Counted from the first letter of the stretch, positions 8,619 to 17,254 are shown. The stretch: 64,000 bases of DNA from Sinorhizobium mexicanum (GCF_013488225.1 NZ_CP041241.1:1860001-1924000), one strand, 5' to 3'. Notes: generated by a model from the letters alone, not told the origin. Translations and numbers: made by a program.

Positions 8619-10100
8619 ATGAGCGGAACGGCCAAATCCATCAAAATTGTGAAGCCAAGCGGGAACAGCCTGATTGACGGGGTGCTCTCGAACGTGGCGT
8701 GGAACGGCACGATTACCTATGCCTTTCCCACAGCTACCAGCAGCTACAGCTACAGCGGGGAAAAGAACAGCGGCTTTGCCGCCGTATCGGCCGCCCAGAA
8801 AAACGCCGCACTTTTCGCGATGGAACAATCCTTCGGTTCCGCCGCCAATGACGGCTTCTCGGTCGAGGGCTTCACCAACGCCAGCCTCGCCCTCGGCAGC
8901 GCCAACAACGCGACAGTCCGTTTCGCGCAGTCGAAGGTGCCGAGCACGGCCTACGCCTATTATCCGGGTAGCAATGCCGAAGCCGGTGACGTCTGGTTCG
9001 GCACCGCCTATGCGGGCACCGTCAACGACTATCGCACGCCGGTCGCTGGAAACTACGCCTGGCATACGCTGCTGCATGAGCTTGGCCACGCACTCGGCCT
9101 GTCGCACGGGCACGAGGCCGACGACTTCGGGGCGCTGCCCGCGCAGTACAATTCGATCGAATATTCGATCATGACCTACAGCGGCTTCGTCGGCTCCGGC
9201 AATGCCTACTGGTATGAGCGCTACGGAGGGCCGCAAAGCTTCATGATGGCCGACATCGCCGCGTTGCAGGAGATGTACGGCGCCGACTTCACCACCAACA
9301 GCGGTAACACCGTCTACAAGTGGACACCGGGTAGCGGCGCCACGCTGGTGAACGGCGCGACCGCCATCGCCCCGGGCGCCAACCGGATTTTCGCGACAGT
9401 CTGGGATGGCGGCGGCACCGATACCTACGACCTCTCGGCCTACAAGACCGGGCTCAAGGTCGATTTGCGCCCCGGCCAGGCTTCAACCTTCAGTGCCGAC
9501 CAGCTCGCTTATCTCGGCGGCGGCCCGAACGACGGCTTCGCACGCGGCAACATCTTCAATGCCCTGCTTTATCACGGCGACACGCGCTCGCTGATCGAAA
9601 ACGTTCTGGGCGGATCGGCCAACGATTCGATCATCGGCAACCAGGCTGCCAACACGTTGCGCGGCAATGCCGGCAACGACGCACTGAGCGGCGACCGTGG
9701 CAACGACTTGCTCGACGGCGGCGTCGGCAATGACAGCCTTTATGGCGGCGCCGGCGCGGACAGGCTGACCGGCGGGACCGGAGCCGATCGGTTTCTCTTC
9801 AAGTCACTCGCGGAAACGACCGTCGCCACCACTGGCCGCGACACGATCTACGACTTCGTCGCCTCGCAATCGGACAGGCTCGACCTCTCGGCGATCGATG
9901 CCAATACTGCGGCGACGGGGAACCAGGCATTTGTCTTCGTCGGAACAGCCGCTTTCTCCGGCGGCAAGGGCGAGCTGCGCTACGACCGCGCGGCCTCCGA
10001 CACCTATATCTACGGCGACGTCAACGGCGACAGGAAGGCGGATTTCGCCATCCACCTCGACGATGCCGTTGCCCTGCAGAAGGGTTACTTCATTCTCTGA
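8619..10100 (+). CDS. Serralysin-like RTX metalloprotease (peptidase M10)
   Basis: A 493-residue secreted zinc protease. The catalytic domain carries HELGHALGLSHGH (about residues 154-166) and the Met-turn IMTYSG about 25 residues later, the metzincin pattern. The C-terminal half has nonapeptide calcium-binding RTX repeats (GNAGNDALSGDRGNDLL and similar) and ends in hydrophobic FIL, as in type I secretion substrates. There is no N-terminal signal peptide, as expected. The ATG at 8619 has a GGGA stretch upstream; a GTG at 8607 is the alternative. No type I exporter or inhibitor gene is adjacent, so the exporter must be elsewhere. It is an odd cargo among respiration genes, flanked on both sides by family A repeats. 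Confidence 0.9.
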   Translation: MSGTAKSIKIVKPSGNSLIDGVLSNVAWNGTITYAFPTATSSYSYSGEKNSGFAAVSAAQKNAALFAMEQSFGSAANDGFSVEGFTNASLALGSANNATVRFAQSKVPSTAYAYYPGSNAEAGDVWFGTAYAGTVNDYRTPVAGNYAWHTLLHELGHALGLSHGHEADDFGALPAQYNSIEYSIMTYSGFVGSGNAYWYERYGGPQSFMMADIAALQEMYGADFTTNSGNTVYKWTPGSGATLVNGATAIAPGANRIFATVWDGGGTDTYDLSAYKTGLKVDLRPGQASTFSADQLAYLGGGPNDGFARGNIFNALLYHGDTRSLIENVLGGSANDSIIGNQAANTLRGNAGNDALSGDRGNDLLDGGVGNDSLYGGAGADRLTGGTGADRFLFKSLAETTVATTGRDTIYDFVASQSDRLDLSAIDANTAATGNQAFVFVGTAAFSGGKGELRYDRAASDTYIYGDVNGDRKADFAIHLDDAVALQKGYFIL

Positions 10101-10142
10101 GCGGCTAACCTCGCTCGATGAAGCGCCGACCGTAATTCAAAG

Positions 10143-10189
10143 TGCTACAGCGTCCTTTGCCCGTCTGGCACGACGCGCGGCGCTGTAGC
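10143..10189. repeat. Family A repeat, first module only, inverted
   Basis: TGCTACAGCGTCCTTTGC ... GCGCGGCGCTGTAGC, the reverse complement of the first module at 8488. It closes the other flank of the metalloprotease gene. Confidence 0.6.
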
Positions 10190-10201
10190 CCACGCTGCCT
10201 C

Positions 10202-10516
10202 TCATCGCCCGTATGGCACTACAGCCGTAGCCATCCTGTCCGGCGTCCATGGCGGCTCGTAGGTCAACCGCACCTCTGCATATTCGACGCCGGGGACATA
10301 CCAGACGCAGGTCTGCACCGCCTCCTTGAGAAAGGCCGTCGCCGGGCAGCCCTTTACCGTCGTCGTCATGGTGACGCGCACGACGCCGCCCTCCAGCACC
10401 TCGATGCCATAGATCAGGCCGAGGTCGACCACGTTCGATCCCAGTTCCGGATCGATGACGATCCGCAGCGCCTCGCGGATGCGCTCGACCAGTTCCTCCA
10501 TATCAGGCGCCGACAT
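10202..10516 (-). CDS. MIP18/DUF59-family metal-sulfur cluster assembly protein
   Basis: A 104-residue protein of the MIP18 (DUF59, SufT/PaaD-like) family: RIREALRIVIDPELGSNVVDLGLIYGI contains the conserved DPE...NVVDLGLIY block, followed by VTMTTTVKGCPAT with the conserved cysteine of the family. Such proteins assist maturation of iron-sulfur proteins. The ATG at 10516 sits inside the end of the upstream DUF2249 gene (14-bp overlap), so the two are coupled. It is the last gene of a four-gene leftward module (DUF2249 protein, membrane protein, double DUF2249 protein, MIP18). A role in assembling or repairing clusters under NO is an inference. Confidence 0.85.
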   Translation of the reverse strand: MSAPDMEELVERIREALRIVIDPELGSNVVDLGLIYGIEVLEGGVVRVTMTTTVKGCPATAFLKEAVQTCVWYVPGVEYAEVRLTYEPPWTPDRMATAVVPYGR

Positions 10517-11033
10517 GATGATCCGGCTTTCCGACGCGAATGAGGATGCGATAGATCTCGCCGGTCGCATCGAAGTTTCCGGCCCAGCGATGACCGCGCT
10601 TCGCGAGTTCGGGATAGAGAAACAGCGGCTCCCGCGCGAGCAGGGCAAAGAGCACTTCGCCGACTTCCATCTTCTCGAGCGCGGCGAGGACGCGCACCAT
10701 CGGCTCCGGTGGATCGAGATCGGTCAGGTCGAGCTGGCGTGTCGGATCCGGCCATCCGTCCAGGTTCATGTCCCCGCCCGACACACGAATGTCGTCGACC
10801 TGCTCTTGCGGTCTGAACAGCACGGCCCAGTCGCCGTTTCCGAGGGCCTCCTCCTGGTGGGAAAACCCGCGCCCGGCCATGACGCTGAAAAGCGGCACCG
10901 GCCGGAACGAGGCGATGAGTCTCAAGGCCTGCCCGGGGACGAGGTTGTCGACGGCGTTCATGATCACCGGAAAGGGATCGCCGCCGCCGCGCAATATCGG
11001 CCGAACGTCAAGTTCATGGGGTTCTATGGTCAT
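10503..11033 (-). CDS. Tandem DUF2249 domain protein
   Basis: A 176-residue cytoplasmic protein with two DUF2249 (TusA-like beta-alpha) domains: one at about residues 7-75 (LDVRPILRGGGDPFPVIMNA ... GNGDWAVLFRP) and one at about 98-172 (LDLTDLDPPEPMVRVLAALE ... YRILIRVG). DUF2249 proteins recur near denitrification and hemerythrin genes; their chemistry is not established. The ATG at 11033 follows GGAG and overlaps the TGA of the upstream membrane-protein gene (ATGA). The TusA-type Cys-Pro motif is absent from both domains, replaced by proline-containing loops (DPF, PPEP), which argues against sulfur transfer by the usual route. Confidence 0.8.
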   Translation of the reverse strand: MTIEPHELDVRPILRGGGDPFPVIMNAVDNLVPGQALRLIASFRPVPLFSVMAGRGFSHQEEALGNGDWAVLFRPQEQVDDIRVSGGDMNLDGWPDPTRQLDLTDLDPPEPMVRVLAALEKMEVGEVLFALLAREPLFLYPELAKRGHRWAGNFDATGEIYRILIRVGKPDHHVGA

Positions 11034-12394
11034 GGTTGTCTCCATAACTGGAAGGATGGCAGGAAGAGGTGCGGACGTTGAGCACCTGTCGGCAAGCGGA
11101 GGCTGGCTGGCACGTTCGAGAGCCGCCGTGCCCGGGTAAACTCAAGGACAAGCACCAAGATTGCGACCAATTGACAAAGGCTGGCAAGCCGGAAAAGCGG
11201 TTCCGCGCCGACAGAGAGACCGAGAGTCGCGATCAGCACCGATGCATAAAACGCGCGGAACCAACGGAGCGCCCGCATTTCGACGACCAGATCCTGCACG
11301 CGCGGCGTCGCGGTGCGGCCGAGTGCCGGACCATAGCATTCGAGCCAAGTCATGAAAGGGATGATCTTGTAGAGTTGCGCAAGGCCCATGCCCGTCAGCC
11401 AACCGAAAGCGACGAGATAAACGAGCGAGCCGATACCCTGTTCGATGCGGCCGGTCACGAGCAGTCCAACGAAAAGAACCATGGCGGCAGCAAGCGCGCC
11501 AAAGGCGCCGATGCTCGCGCGGATGTTGAGCTCGATTTCCCGCCTCCTCCGCTCCCTGTAGATCCGGAAGATGTCACTGGCATAGACCACGACCGCAAGC
11601 ACGCCAAGAAAGGCCGCAAGGAGCAACAAAGCGAAACGGCCGACCGAGCCCGCCAGAATAAGCGGAATGCCACCGGCTACCAGGCCAAGCGCACCGCTGC
11701 CGGACAGCCAGACGATCCTGCTGCTGCGGCGCTCCCCATCCGGCGAAAGCATGAACATGGTCAGGAGACGATAGCTGACGCCCATCGTTGTAAAGGTCAG
11801 CCAGCCGCCGAGGCCGAGTACGGCATGGAGCGAGACCCCTTCCAATGTGAGAGCGATCGCAGCATCGGCTCCCGCCACGCCGCCGAGGACGAAGGCATAG
11901 GTTCCGCCGAGCAGCACCGTTACGACCAGCGCGCCGAGGCCGATGACGACGAACCGCGCGGTGAGCGGCAGCGGCCGCGCGCGCCATAACGTCGCCGCGA
12001 AGGCGAACCCGATCAAGGCAAAGCCGGCTATCGTCAGAACCGCCGCCACCGGCAGCACGATCGGCGGCAGATCGATACTGCCGGAAAGACCCACGAAACC
12101 GAGGACCAGGCCGGCGATGCCGGCTACGAGAAGCACGAGCGCAGGAAGGGCGAGATGGGTGCAGCAAAGCGGCCGTCCGACAAGGACCGGCACGAATTGC
12201 AGCAGCGCGCCCGCCATCAGCAGGCTCAACCAGCCGAGCGCGATCGTGTGAACCAGCGCCAGGGTTTCGGGCGCCTCCATCGCGGCGGCGGGATAGCCGT
12301 AGCCGAGGACCATCATCGTCTCGCCGATCACAAGAAAGGCGAGCGCGGCAGCGAAATAGGACATGGTCCAGCGAGAAAGCGTGGCCCCGAACAT
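11030..12394 (-). CDS. Polytopic membrane protein, NnrS/haem-copper-oxidase-like, in denitrification island
   Basis: A 454-residue protein with about 12 predicted membrane helices. Three similar helix motifs recur: LVHTIALGWLSLLMAGALLQ (about 47-66), SLHAVLGLGGWLTFTTMGVS (about 187-207), and LVYLVAFGWLTGMGLAQLYK (about 326-345). Each has a His/Tyr, then Gly-Trp-Leu and a later Gly, like the ligand helices of NnrS and subunit-I-type haem proteins. The first two keep a histidine that could bind haem or copper; the third has Tyr. Homologues are usually called hypothetical or cytochrome-oxidase-subunit-I-like. It is coupled (ATGA) to the tandem DUF2249 gene. A role in NO handling is inferred from position only. 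Confidence 0.8.
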   Translation of the reverse strand: MFGATLSRWTMSYFAAALAFLVIGETMMVLGYGYPAAAMEAPETLALVHTIALGWLSLLMAGALLQFVPVLVGRPLCCTHLALPALVLLVAGIAGLVLGFVGLSGSIDLPPIVLPVAAVLTIAGFALIGFAFAATLWRARPLPLTARFVVIGLGALVVTVLLGGTYAFVLGGVAGADAAIALTLEGVSLHAVLGLGGWLTFTTMGVSYRLLTMFMLSPDGERRSSRIVWLSGSGALGLVAGGIPLILAGSVGRFALLLLAAFLGVLAVVVYASDIFRIYRERRRREIELNIRASIGAFGALAAAMVLFVGLLVTGRIEQGIGSLVYLVAFGWLTGMGLAQLYKIIPFMTWLECYGPALGRTATPRVQDLVVEMRALRWFRAFYASVLIATLGLSVGAEPLFRLASLCQLVAILVLVLEFTRARRLSNVPASLRLPTGAQRPHLFLPSFQLWRQP

Positions 12395-12429
12395 CTCGAT
12401 TCACCTGGTTGACCGGATCACGCGAACCC

Positions 12430-12516
12430 ATAGCGCCGCGCGTCATATCAGACGCGCAAAGGACGCTGCTGCATGTTTCTATCCCTAAATCGGCTACGAC
12501 TTAAGAAACATGCAGT
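12430..12516. repeat. Intergenic palindromic repeat, family A
   Basis: Same two-module structure as at 8488: AGCGCCGCGCGTCATATCAG with ACGCGCAAAGGACGCTG, then CTGCATGTTTCT - loop - AGAAACATGCAG-like arms. It sits inside the 174-bp gap between the single-DUF2249 gene and the membrane-protein gene, so it probably lies within a transcribed spacer. Confidence 0.65.
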
Positions 12517-12568
12517 GGCGAGGTCACGTGACCGGTTCTGATAGGCAGGAGTGGAATGCGGCCGCCGC

Positions 12569-12877
12569 TCAATGCCCGCCGCAGCAGCAGTCGCAGCCGG
12601 AAGCCTCGTGACGCCCGATTTCGACGCGCCATACGTCGGGCCCCTGTTCCAGATACTCCCAAAAGAATTCGCCGGGATGTCTCGCTTCGAGCTGGTAGTG
12701 CAGCGGTCGCGGGTCGTGGTCATTGACGAGGATGAGGGAACCACCCGCGGCGAGAGCATTCAGCATGCCGAAAATTTTCGGGTGACGCTCCACCGGCGGA
12801 ATGGTCCGGACGTCGATGAAGGGCTTTGATTCCGTTTCTGCAGTTGTCATGAGGGATCCGTTCGCCGCCGCCGACAT
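12569..12877 (-). CDS. DUF2249 domain protein with cysteine-rich tail
   Basis: A 102-residue cytoplasmic protein. One DUF2249 domain (FIDVRTIPPVERHPKIFGML to about residue 90) includes the conserved LVNDHDPRPLHYQLEA and WEYLEQGPDVWRVEI blocks. The C terminus is CDCCCGGH, a likely metal- or cluster-binding tail seen in a subset of these proteins. The ATG at 12877 has GAGAAG six to seven bases upstream; an internal ATG at 12850 lacks a good site. It is the first gene of the leftward module and is divergent from hemN; the TTG-N8-CAA box at 13086 lies between them, about 215 bp from this start. Confidence 0.8.
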   Translation of the reverse strand: MSAAANGSLMTTAETESKPFIDVRTIPPVERHPKIFGMLNALAAGGSLILVNDHDPRPLHYQLEARHPGEFFWEYLEQGPDVWRVEIGRHEASGCDCCCGGH

Positions 12878-12993
12878 TGTTCGCTTCTCAGGGGCAAGGC
12901 GGCGTGATCGCCCCGGATTTGAGAAAACTAGTCGGGCCGGCAACGCTGCATTTTGTCGAAGCGCAAACAAATTCCGGATTGAGCAACACGCCT

Positions 12994-13084
12994 ACTGCAG
13001 CGTCGCGCGGGGGCAAAGGACGCTGTGCACTTCGGATCGCTGCACCGTTTTTCCTTAAATCGGCGACGAAGGAAACATGCAGTA
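12994..13084. repeat. Intergenic palindromic repeat, family A (diverged)
   Basis: GCAGCGTCGCGCGGGGGCAA with AGGACGCTGTGC, then a TTTTTCCTTAAATCGGCGAC / GAAGGAAACATGCAG module as in the other copies. It abuts the NnrR-type box of hemN, ending two bases before it. Confidence 0.55.
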
Positions 13085-13085
13085 C

Positions 13086-13099
13086 TTGGCTTTTCGCAA
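13086..13099. promoter_or_regulatory. NnrR/FNR-type box upstream of hemN
   Basis: TTGGC-TTTT-CGCAA, 72 bp (centre) upstream of the preferred hemN ATG. The right half CGCAA is shared with the nnrS and norE boxes. It could also act on the divergent DUF2249 gene. Confidence 0.65.
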
Positions 13100-13163
13100 A
13101 GAACGGGCCGGGATCGCATCCTAGAGTCGGGTCATGAATTCTTACATGACCATAGGAACCGCC

Positions 13164-14516
13164 ATGCACGCCTCAATCCTGCAGAAATACGGCGAAATGC
13201 GCCTGCCGCGCTACACAAGCTATCCGACCGCCCCGCGTTTCGCGGACACGATCGATCACGAGACCTATTCCGAATGGTTGGCGGCGATACCACGCGAGCA
13301 AGACGTATCGCTCTATCTGCACATCCCCTTCTGCCGTTCGATGTGCTGGTATTGCGGGTGTCACACCACGATCACCCGGCAGGACGATCCGATCCTCGAC
13401 TATCTCGCCGTCTTGAAGGACGAGATCCGGATGGTGGCGGACCGCACGCAGCAACCTCTTCCGATCGGCGAGGTGCACTTCGGCGGAGGCACGCCGACGA
13501 TCATCGAGCCGGAAGAATTCCTTGCCCTGATGAACCTGTTGCGCGAGCAATTCTCCTTTGCCGGCTCAACCGGCATCGCGGTCGAGATCGATCCGCGCCG
13601 GCTGACGGTCGAGATGGCGGAGGCGCTCGGCGCCGGCGGCGTCACCCGCGCCAGCCTCGGCGTGCAGAGTTTCGATCCGGTCGTCCAGAAAGCCATCAAC
13701 CGCATCCAGAGCGAGGCACAGACGGCCGACGCCGTGCATCATCTGCGCCGGTCCGGCGTCGAGAGCATCAATTTCGACCTGATCTACGGCTTGCCGCATC
13801 AGACCGTCGAGTCGTGCGTCGCGACCGCGCAGGCCGCCTTGGCGATGCGGCCGGAGCGTTTTGCCGTCTTCGGTTATGCGCACATCCCCTCCTTCAAGAA
13901 GCACCAGCGCATGATCGATGAGAACGCCCTGCCGGACGGTGCCGCCCGCAGTGCCCAGGCGATGGCCATCAGCGAGACTCTCGTCGCCGCCGGCTACCGG
14001 CAGATCGGCCTCGATCACTTCGCCCTGCCGCACGACGACCTCGTAAAAGCCCAGGATACCGGAAAGCTGCGGCGCAATTTTCAGGGTTACACGACCGACA
14101 ACTGCGAGACGCTCATCGGTTTCGGCGCGTCCGCCATCGGCCGCTCGCAGGAAGGTTATGCGCAGAACGAAGTGGCGCCCGGCCTCTACGCCCGCCACAT
14201 CGCGTCCGGCCGCCTGGCGACGGCGAAAGGATACCGCCTGACCGGCGAAGACCACATGCGGGCCGAGGTCATCGAACGGCTGATGTGCGACTTCAGCGCC
14301 GACGTCGCCGCGATCGCCGCGGCCCACGATTTCGACGCGCGTCCGCTTATCGACCAGAACGCCAAGCTCGCGGCACTTGCCGACGACGGCGTGGTTGACG
14401 TTGCCGGCGGCGTCATTCAGGTGCGGCAGGATCACCGTTTCGTCGTTCGTGCCGTCGCCGCCGCCTTCGACGCCTATCTCGAGCAGTCGCAAAGGACGCA
14501 CAGCAAGGCTGCGTGA
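13164..14516 (+). CDS. hemN: Oxygen-independent coproporphyrinogen III dehydrogenase HemN
   Basis: A 450-residue radical SAM enzyme that decarboxylates coproporphyrinogen III to protoporphyrinogen IX without oxygen. The start region YGEMRLPRYTSYPTAPRF is the family hallmark; the [4Fe-4S] site is CRSMCWYC (CxxxCxxC) near residues 52-59, followed by the HFGGGTPT glycine block. The ATG at 13164 has AGGA at a proper distance; ATGs at 13134 and 13149 are in frame but extend beyond the family N terminus. It provides haem for NorB, NorC, NapB and NapC when oxygen is absent, and its TTG-N8-CAA box makes it part of the denitrification regulon. Confidence 0.95.
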   Translation: MHASILQKYGEMRLPRYTSYPTAPRFADTIDHETYSEWLAAIPREQDVSLYLHIPFCRSMCWYCGCHTTITRQDDPILDYLAVLKDEIRMVADRTQQPLPIGEVHFGGGTPTIIEPEEFLALMNLLREQFSFAGSTGIAVEIDPRRLTVEMAEALGAGGVTRASLGVQSFDPVVQKAINRIQSEAQTADAVHHLRRSGVESINFDLIYGLPHQTVESCVATAQAALAMRPERFAVFGYAHIPSFKKHQRMIDENALPDGAARSAQAMAISETLVAAGYRQIGLDHFALPHDDLVKAQDTGKLRRNFQGYTTDNCETLIGFGASAIGRSQEGYAQNEVAPGLYARHIASGRLATAKGYRLTGEDHMRAEVIERLMCDFSADVAAIAAAHDFDARPLIDQNAKLAALADDGVVDVAGGVIQVRQDHRFVVRAVAAAFDAYLEQSQRTHSKAA

Positions 14517-14760
14517 GGAAGGTTCGCGGCAGCAAAAGAAGAGGCCGGTGCGAACCCCGGCCCTTCACCAAATGTGGATCTTACGTTGATTTCCTGACGA
14601 ACCGCTGCGGCGCAAAGGCTGAGGGTGTTTGTCTTGCTCAAGAAATCTGAAGTAGTGGAAAAATGCGTTTGCCTCACCCCAGGGTCTCAATAAAATGTGG
14701 GTCTTCATCCGCGCCGCGGCCTGACAGGCGAGACCTCACGGCCAGTCATGGAGGAGCGGG

Positions 14761-15219
14761 ATGGCAGAACCGGGGAGCAATGCACCCCGAGGGCAAGCGG
14801 ACTGCGCACTCGAGGTGTTCGCCGAGACAGTTATCATTCGTCGCGATCCAGCCGGCGGGCTCGACGCGTCCGTGATCGAGGAAATCGTACCACCAGGCGT
14901 GGCTGCACCGCTGCACCGCCATAGCCGGGAGGATGAAGTCTCCTATGTGATCGAGGGCACATTTCGAATCTGGCGTGGTGATGACGTGTTCGACATCGGT
15001 CCTGGCGGTATCGCACTGTTACCCCGCCATCAGGTCCACTCCTTCAAGAATATTGGCACCGCCCCCGGACGCCTCCTGACCGTCATTCTACCCGCAGGCT
15101 TTGAACGCTTTTTCGAGGTGGTTGCCCAGCTCGGTTTGGGAGACGAGAACCTGGACGAGATCGCGACCGTCGCGGCGGACCAATTTGGACTCGAGATAAT
15201 GGGTCCGCCGCCGGACTGA
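14761..15219 (+). CDS. Cupin domain protein
   Basis: A 152-residue single-domain cupin (Cupin_2). Metal-binding motif 1 is PLHRHSREDEVSYVIEG (about 50-66) and motif 2 is ALLPRHQVHSFKNIG (about 84-98), giving a His3-Glu-type site. Small cupins of this kind act as metal-dependent dioxygenases, isomerases or ligand sensors; the substrate is not predictable. It stands alone, 244 bp after hemN and convergent with norD. The upstream gap 14517-14760 contains a GGCCGG...CCGGCC inverted repeat just after hemN (about 14551-14571) and otherwise nothing I recognise. Confidence 0.75.
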   Translation: MAEPGSNAPRGQADCALEVFAETVIIRRDPAGGLDASVIEEIVPPGVAAPLHRHSREDEVSYVIEGTFRIWRGDDVFDIGPGGIALLPRHQVHSFKNIGTAPGRLLTVILPAGFERFFEVVAQLGLGDENLDEIATVAADQFGLEIMGPPPD

Positions 15220-15342
15220 GGTGCGGTCCATGGCGAAGGCCTGTGGCTGTTGCACAGACATTCAACCACGAAACCACATCTCAGTTAGGGCTGGGCTGGG
15301 CTGCGGTGCGGACCGGGCCATTCCGTGGCTCCTCCGTCGCCC

Positions 15343-17244
15343 CTATCCGGCGAGCCCGCGATAGATGGCGGGGAGTGCGGCCGGTAGCCGGGCAATGTTG
15401 CCGACCATGGCATAGCCGTTCTGGCCGAACATCGTCGGCACATAGGATCGCGCCTCGCGGTCGACCGTGACGGCAAATGTGCTGATCCCGCTTCGACGCG
15501 CCTCCGACACGGCACGCCGGCTGTCTTCCAGCGCGAAGCGCCCCTCGTAGTGGTCGACGTCGTTCGGCTTGCCGTCGGTTAGCACCAGAAGCAGTTTCTT
15601 GCGATTTGGCTGCTTGTGGAGTTCGGCCGAGGCATGCCGGATCGCGGCGCCGATGCGGGTGTAATAGCCGGGCTTGAGCGCGGCGATCCGCGCCTCGACG
15701 AGACCGCTCATCGGCTCATCGAAAGCTTTGACGGTTTCCACCCGCACCCAGTCGCGCCGGCGCGACGTGAAGGTCAGGATCGAATGGTTGTCGCCGCAGG
15801 CGGCCAGGCCATGCGCCAGGATCGTCAACGCCTCCTTCTCGACATCGAGAACGCGGTGATTGTCCGACCAGGAATCGGTCGACAGCGACACGTCGACAAG
15901 GATGGTGACGGCAAGGTCATGCGCCTGCGGCCGGCTCATCAGGTGAATGCGATCGCTTCCCTGGCCGCCTGCCGCAAGATCGGTGCGTGCGCGAACTACG
16001 GCATCGAGATCGAGGTCGGCGCCGTCCATCTGCGCGCGCAGGATCTCATGACGCGGTCTGAGCACCTCGAACTGGCGCCGCACGCGACGAATGAGGCTTT
16101 GCGTCTCGGATGTCAGTTCGGCGCGGTCGGCGAGCGCGGAAGCGGGGGAAGCCAACACGCGGCAATGGTCCTTGAGATAGGTACCGGTGCGGTAGTTCCA
16201 CTCCGGATAAGTGTGTTCGGCCGTCAAGGGTGTGACGTCGACCGCCTCGGGCGGCAGGTCCAGATCGAACCGGAAGCGTGCGCTCGGGCGCCCCTTCCGT
16301 TCGCCGAGCGTCATCTCGTCCAGCTCTTCCGCCGCCTTCGCGTCGTGGTCGTCGCGGTCGTCGGCAGGCCGGTCGACATTGACCATCTCCGACATCGCGA
16401 GGATCTTCTCGAAGCGGTTGAGAATGAAGGGGCTGCGGTCGCCCTTGCGATTCTCGGCGTTCTCTCGGGCCGCGACATGGCGTTCGGTCTCGACGGCGGG
16501 CGACGCTGCCCTGCCCTGCGCCGGCTCATCGTCTTCGCGCCGCGTCTCGGTTTCGGCGCGCACCAGCGCATCCGGCCAGAGCGGCAGAGGCAGCATCGGC
16601 AGGTAGCCGGGCGGTGTGCGATGCGGGAAGATGACGGGCAAGGTCTTGTCCGGCTCCCCCGCGGCCTTCCGCAACATGCCGAGAATGCGGTTTTCGACAT
16701 GCTGTTCTATGGATGGCAGCGTGCCTCGGGTCCGCTCCGCAAGGACGGCAGCCGCCAGCCGGCGGTAACGCGCGCGCATGCCCGGAAACGTGCCCAACAC
16801 GGCAGCGACCGTTACTTCCGCACGGGCGAGTGCGGCAAGATCGCAGCGGAGCAGATCGGCCTCCGCCAGCGGTTCCAGCGACATCGTCGCCATGTAGGCG
16901 ACAAGCCAGAAATAGAGGTCGCGGTTGAGGTCCCTGTCCGGGAAAAGATCGATCTCCGCCGGCAGCATCAGCGATGCGTGATCGCGCCCGGGCTGCACCA
17001 GCTTCTCTTCCCCGAGCCCCACCCTCTGGCGCCATTTCAACCTGTGGCCCGAGGTACGCCCACGCGCCGGGGCGATCTGCACTGCGCTCTCGCCGCCGTG
17101 TCCGCGGAACGAGATCGCGAGCACCGGCAGGAGATCGGCGAGCTGCACCGCGTGCTCCGGGTGGCGCCGCCACGTGCGCGTGTTGCCGATGAAGCGGTGC
17201 CAGGCACGGCCGACCGTTTCTTCCAGTTCGAGGAAATCGAGCAT
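15343..17244 (-). CDS. norD: NorD, VWA-domain protein for nitric oxide reductase activation
   Basis: A 633-residue cytoplasmic protein. The C-terminal von Willebrand A domain begins near residue 430 (LAVTILVDVSLSTDSW, the DxSxS metal site) and includes the conserved LTFTSRRRDWVRVETVK and LLVLTDGKPNDVDHYEG blocks. NorD pairs with the MoxR-type ATPase NorQ to assemble or activate the NorBC complex, probably by helping iron or haem insertion. It is the last gene of norCBQD, ten bases after norQ. The length fits rhizobial NorD. Confidence 0.95.
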   Translation of the reverse strand: MLDFLELEETVGRAWHRFIGNTRTWRRHPEHAVQLADLLPVLAISFRGHGGESAVQIAPARGRTSGHRLKWRQRVGLGEEKLVQPGRDHASLMLPAEIDLFPDRDLNRDLYFWLVAYMATMSLEPLAEADLLRCDLAALARAEVTVAAVLGTFPGMRARYRRLAAAVLAERTRGTLPSIEQHVENRILGMLRKAAGEPDKTLPVIFPHRTPPGYLPMLPLPLWPDALVRAETETRREDDEPAQGRAASPAVETERHVAARENAENRKGDRSPFILNRFEKILAMSEMVNVDRPADDRDDHDAKAAEELDEMTLGERKGRPSARFRFDLDLPPEAVDVTPLTAEHTYPEWNYRTGTYLKDHCRVLASPASALADRAELTSETQSLIRRVRRQFEVLRPRHEILRAQMDGADLDLDAVVRARTDLAAGGQGSDRIHLMSRPQAHDLAVTILVDVSLSTDSWSDNHRVLDVEKEALTILAHGLAACGDNHSILTFTSRRRDWVRVETVKAFDEPMSGLVEARIAALKPGYYTRIGAAIRHASAELHKQPNRKKLLLVLTDGKPNDVDHYEGRFALEDSRRAVSEARRSGISTFAVTVDREARSYVPTMFGQNGYAMVGNIARLPAALPAIYRGLAG

Positions 17245-17254
17245 CGCCAGGACC

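Noticed and set aside
12448..12759. Minus-strand frame overlapping the short DUF2249 gene and a repeat
   Set aside because: Out of frame with the DUF2249 gene and passes into the family A repeat.
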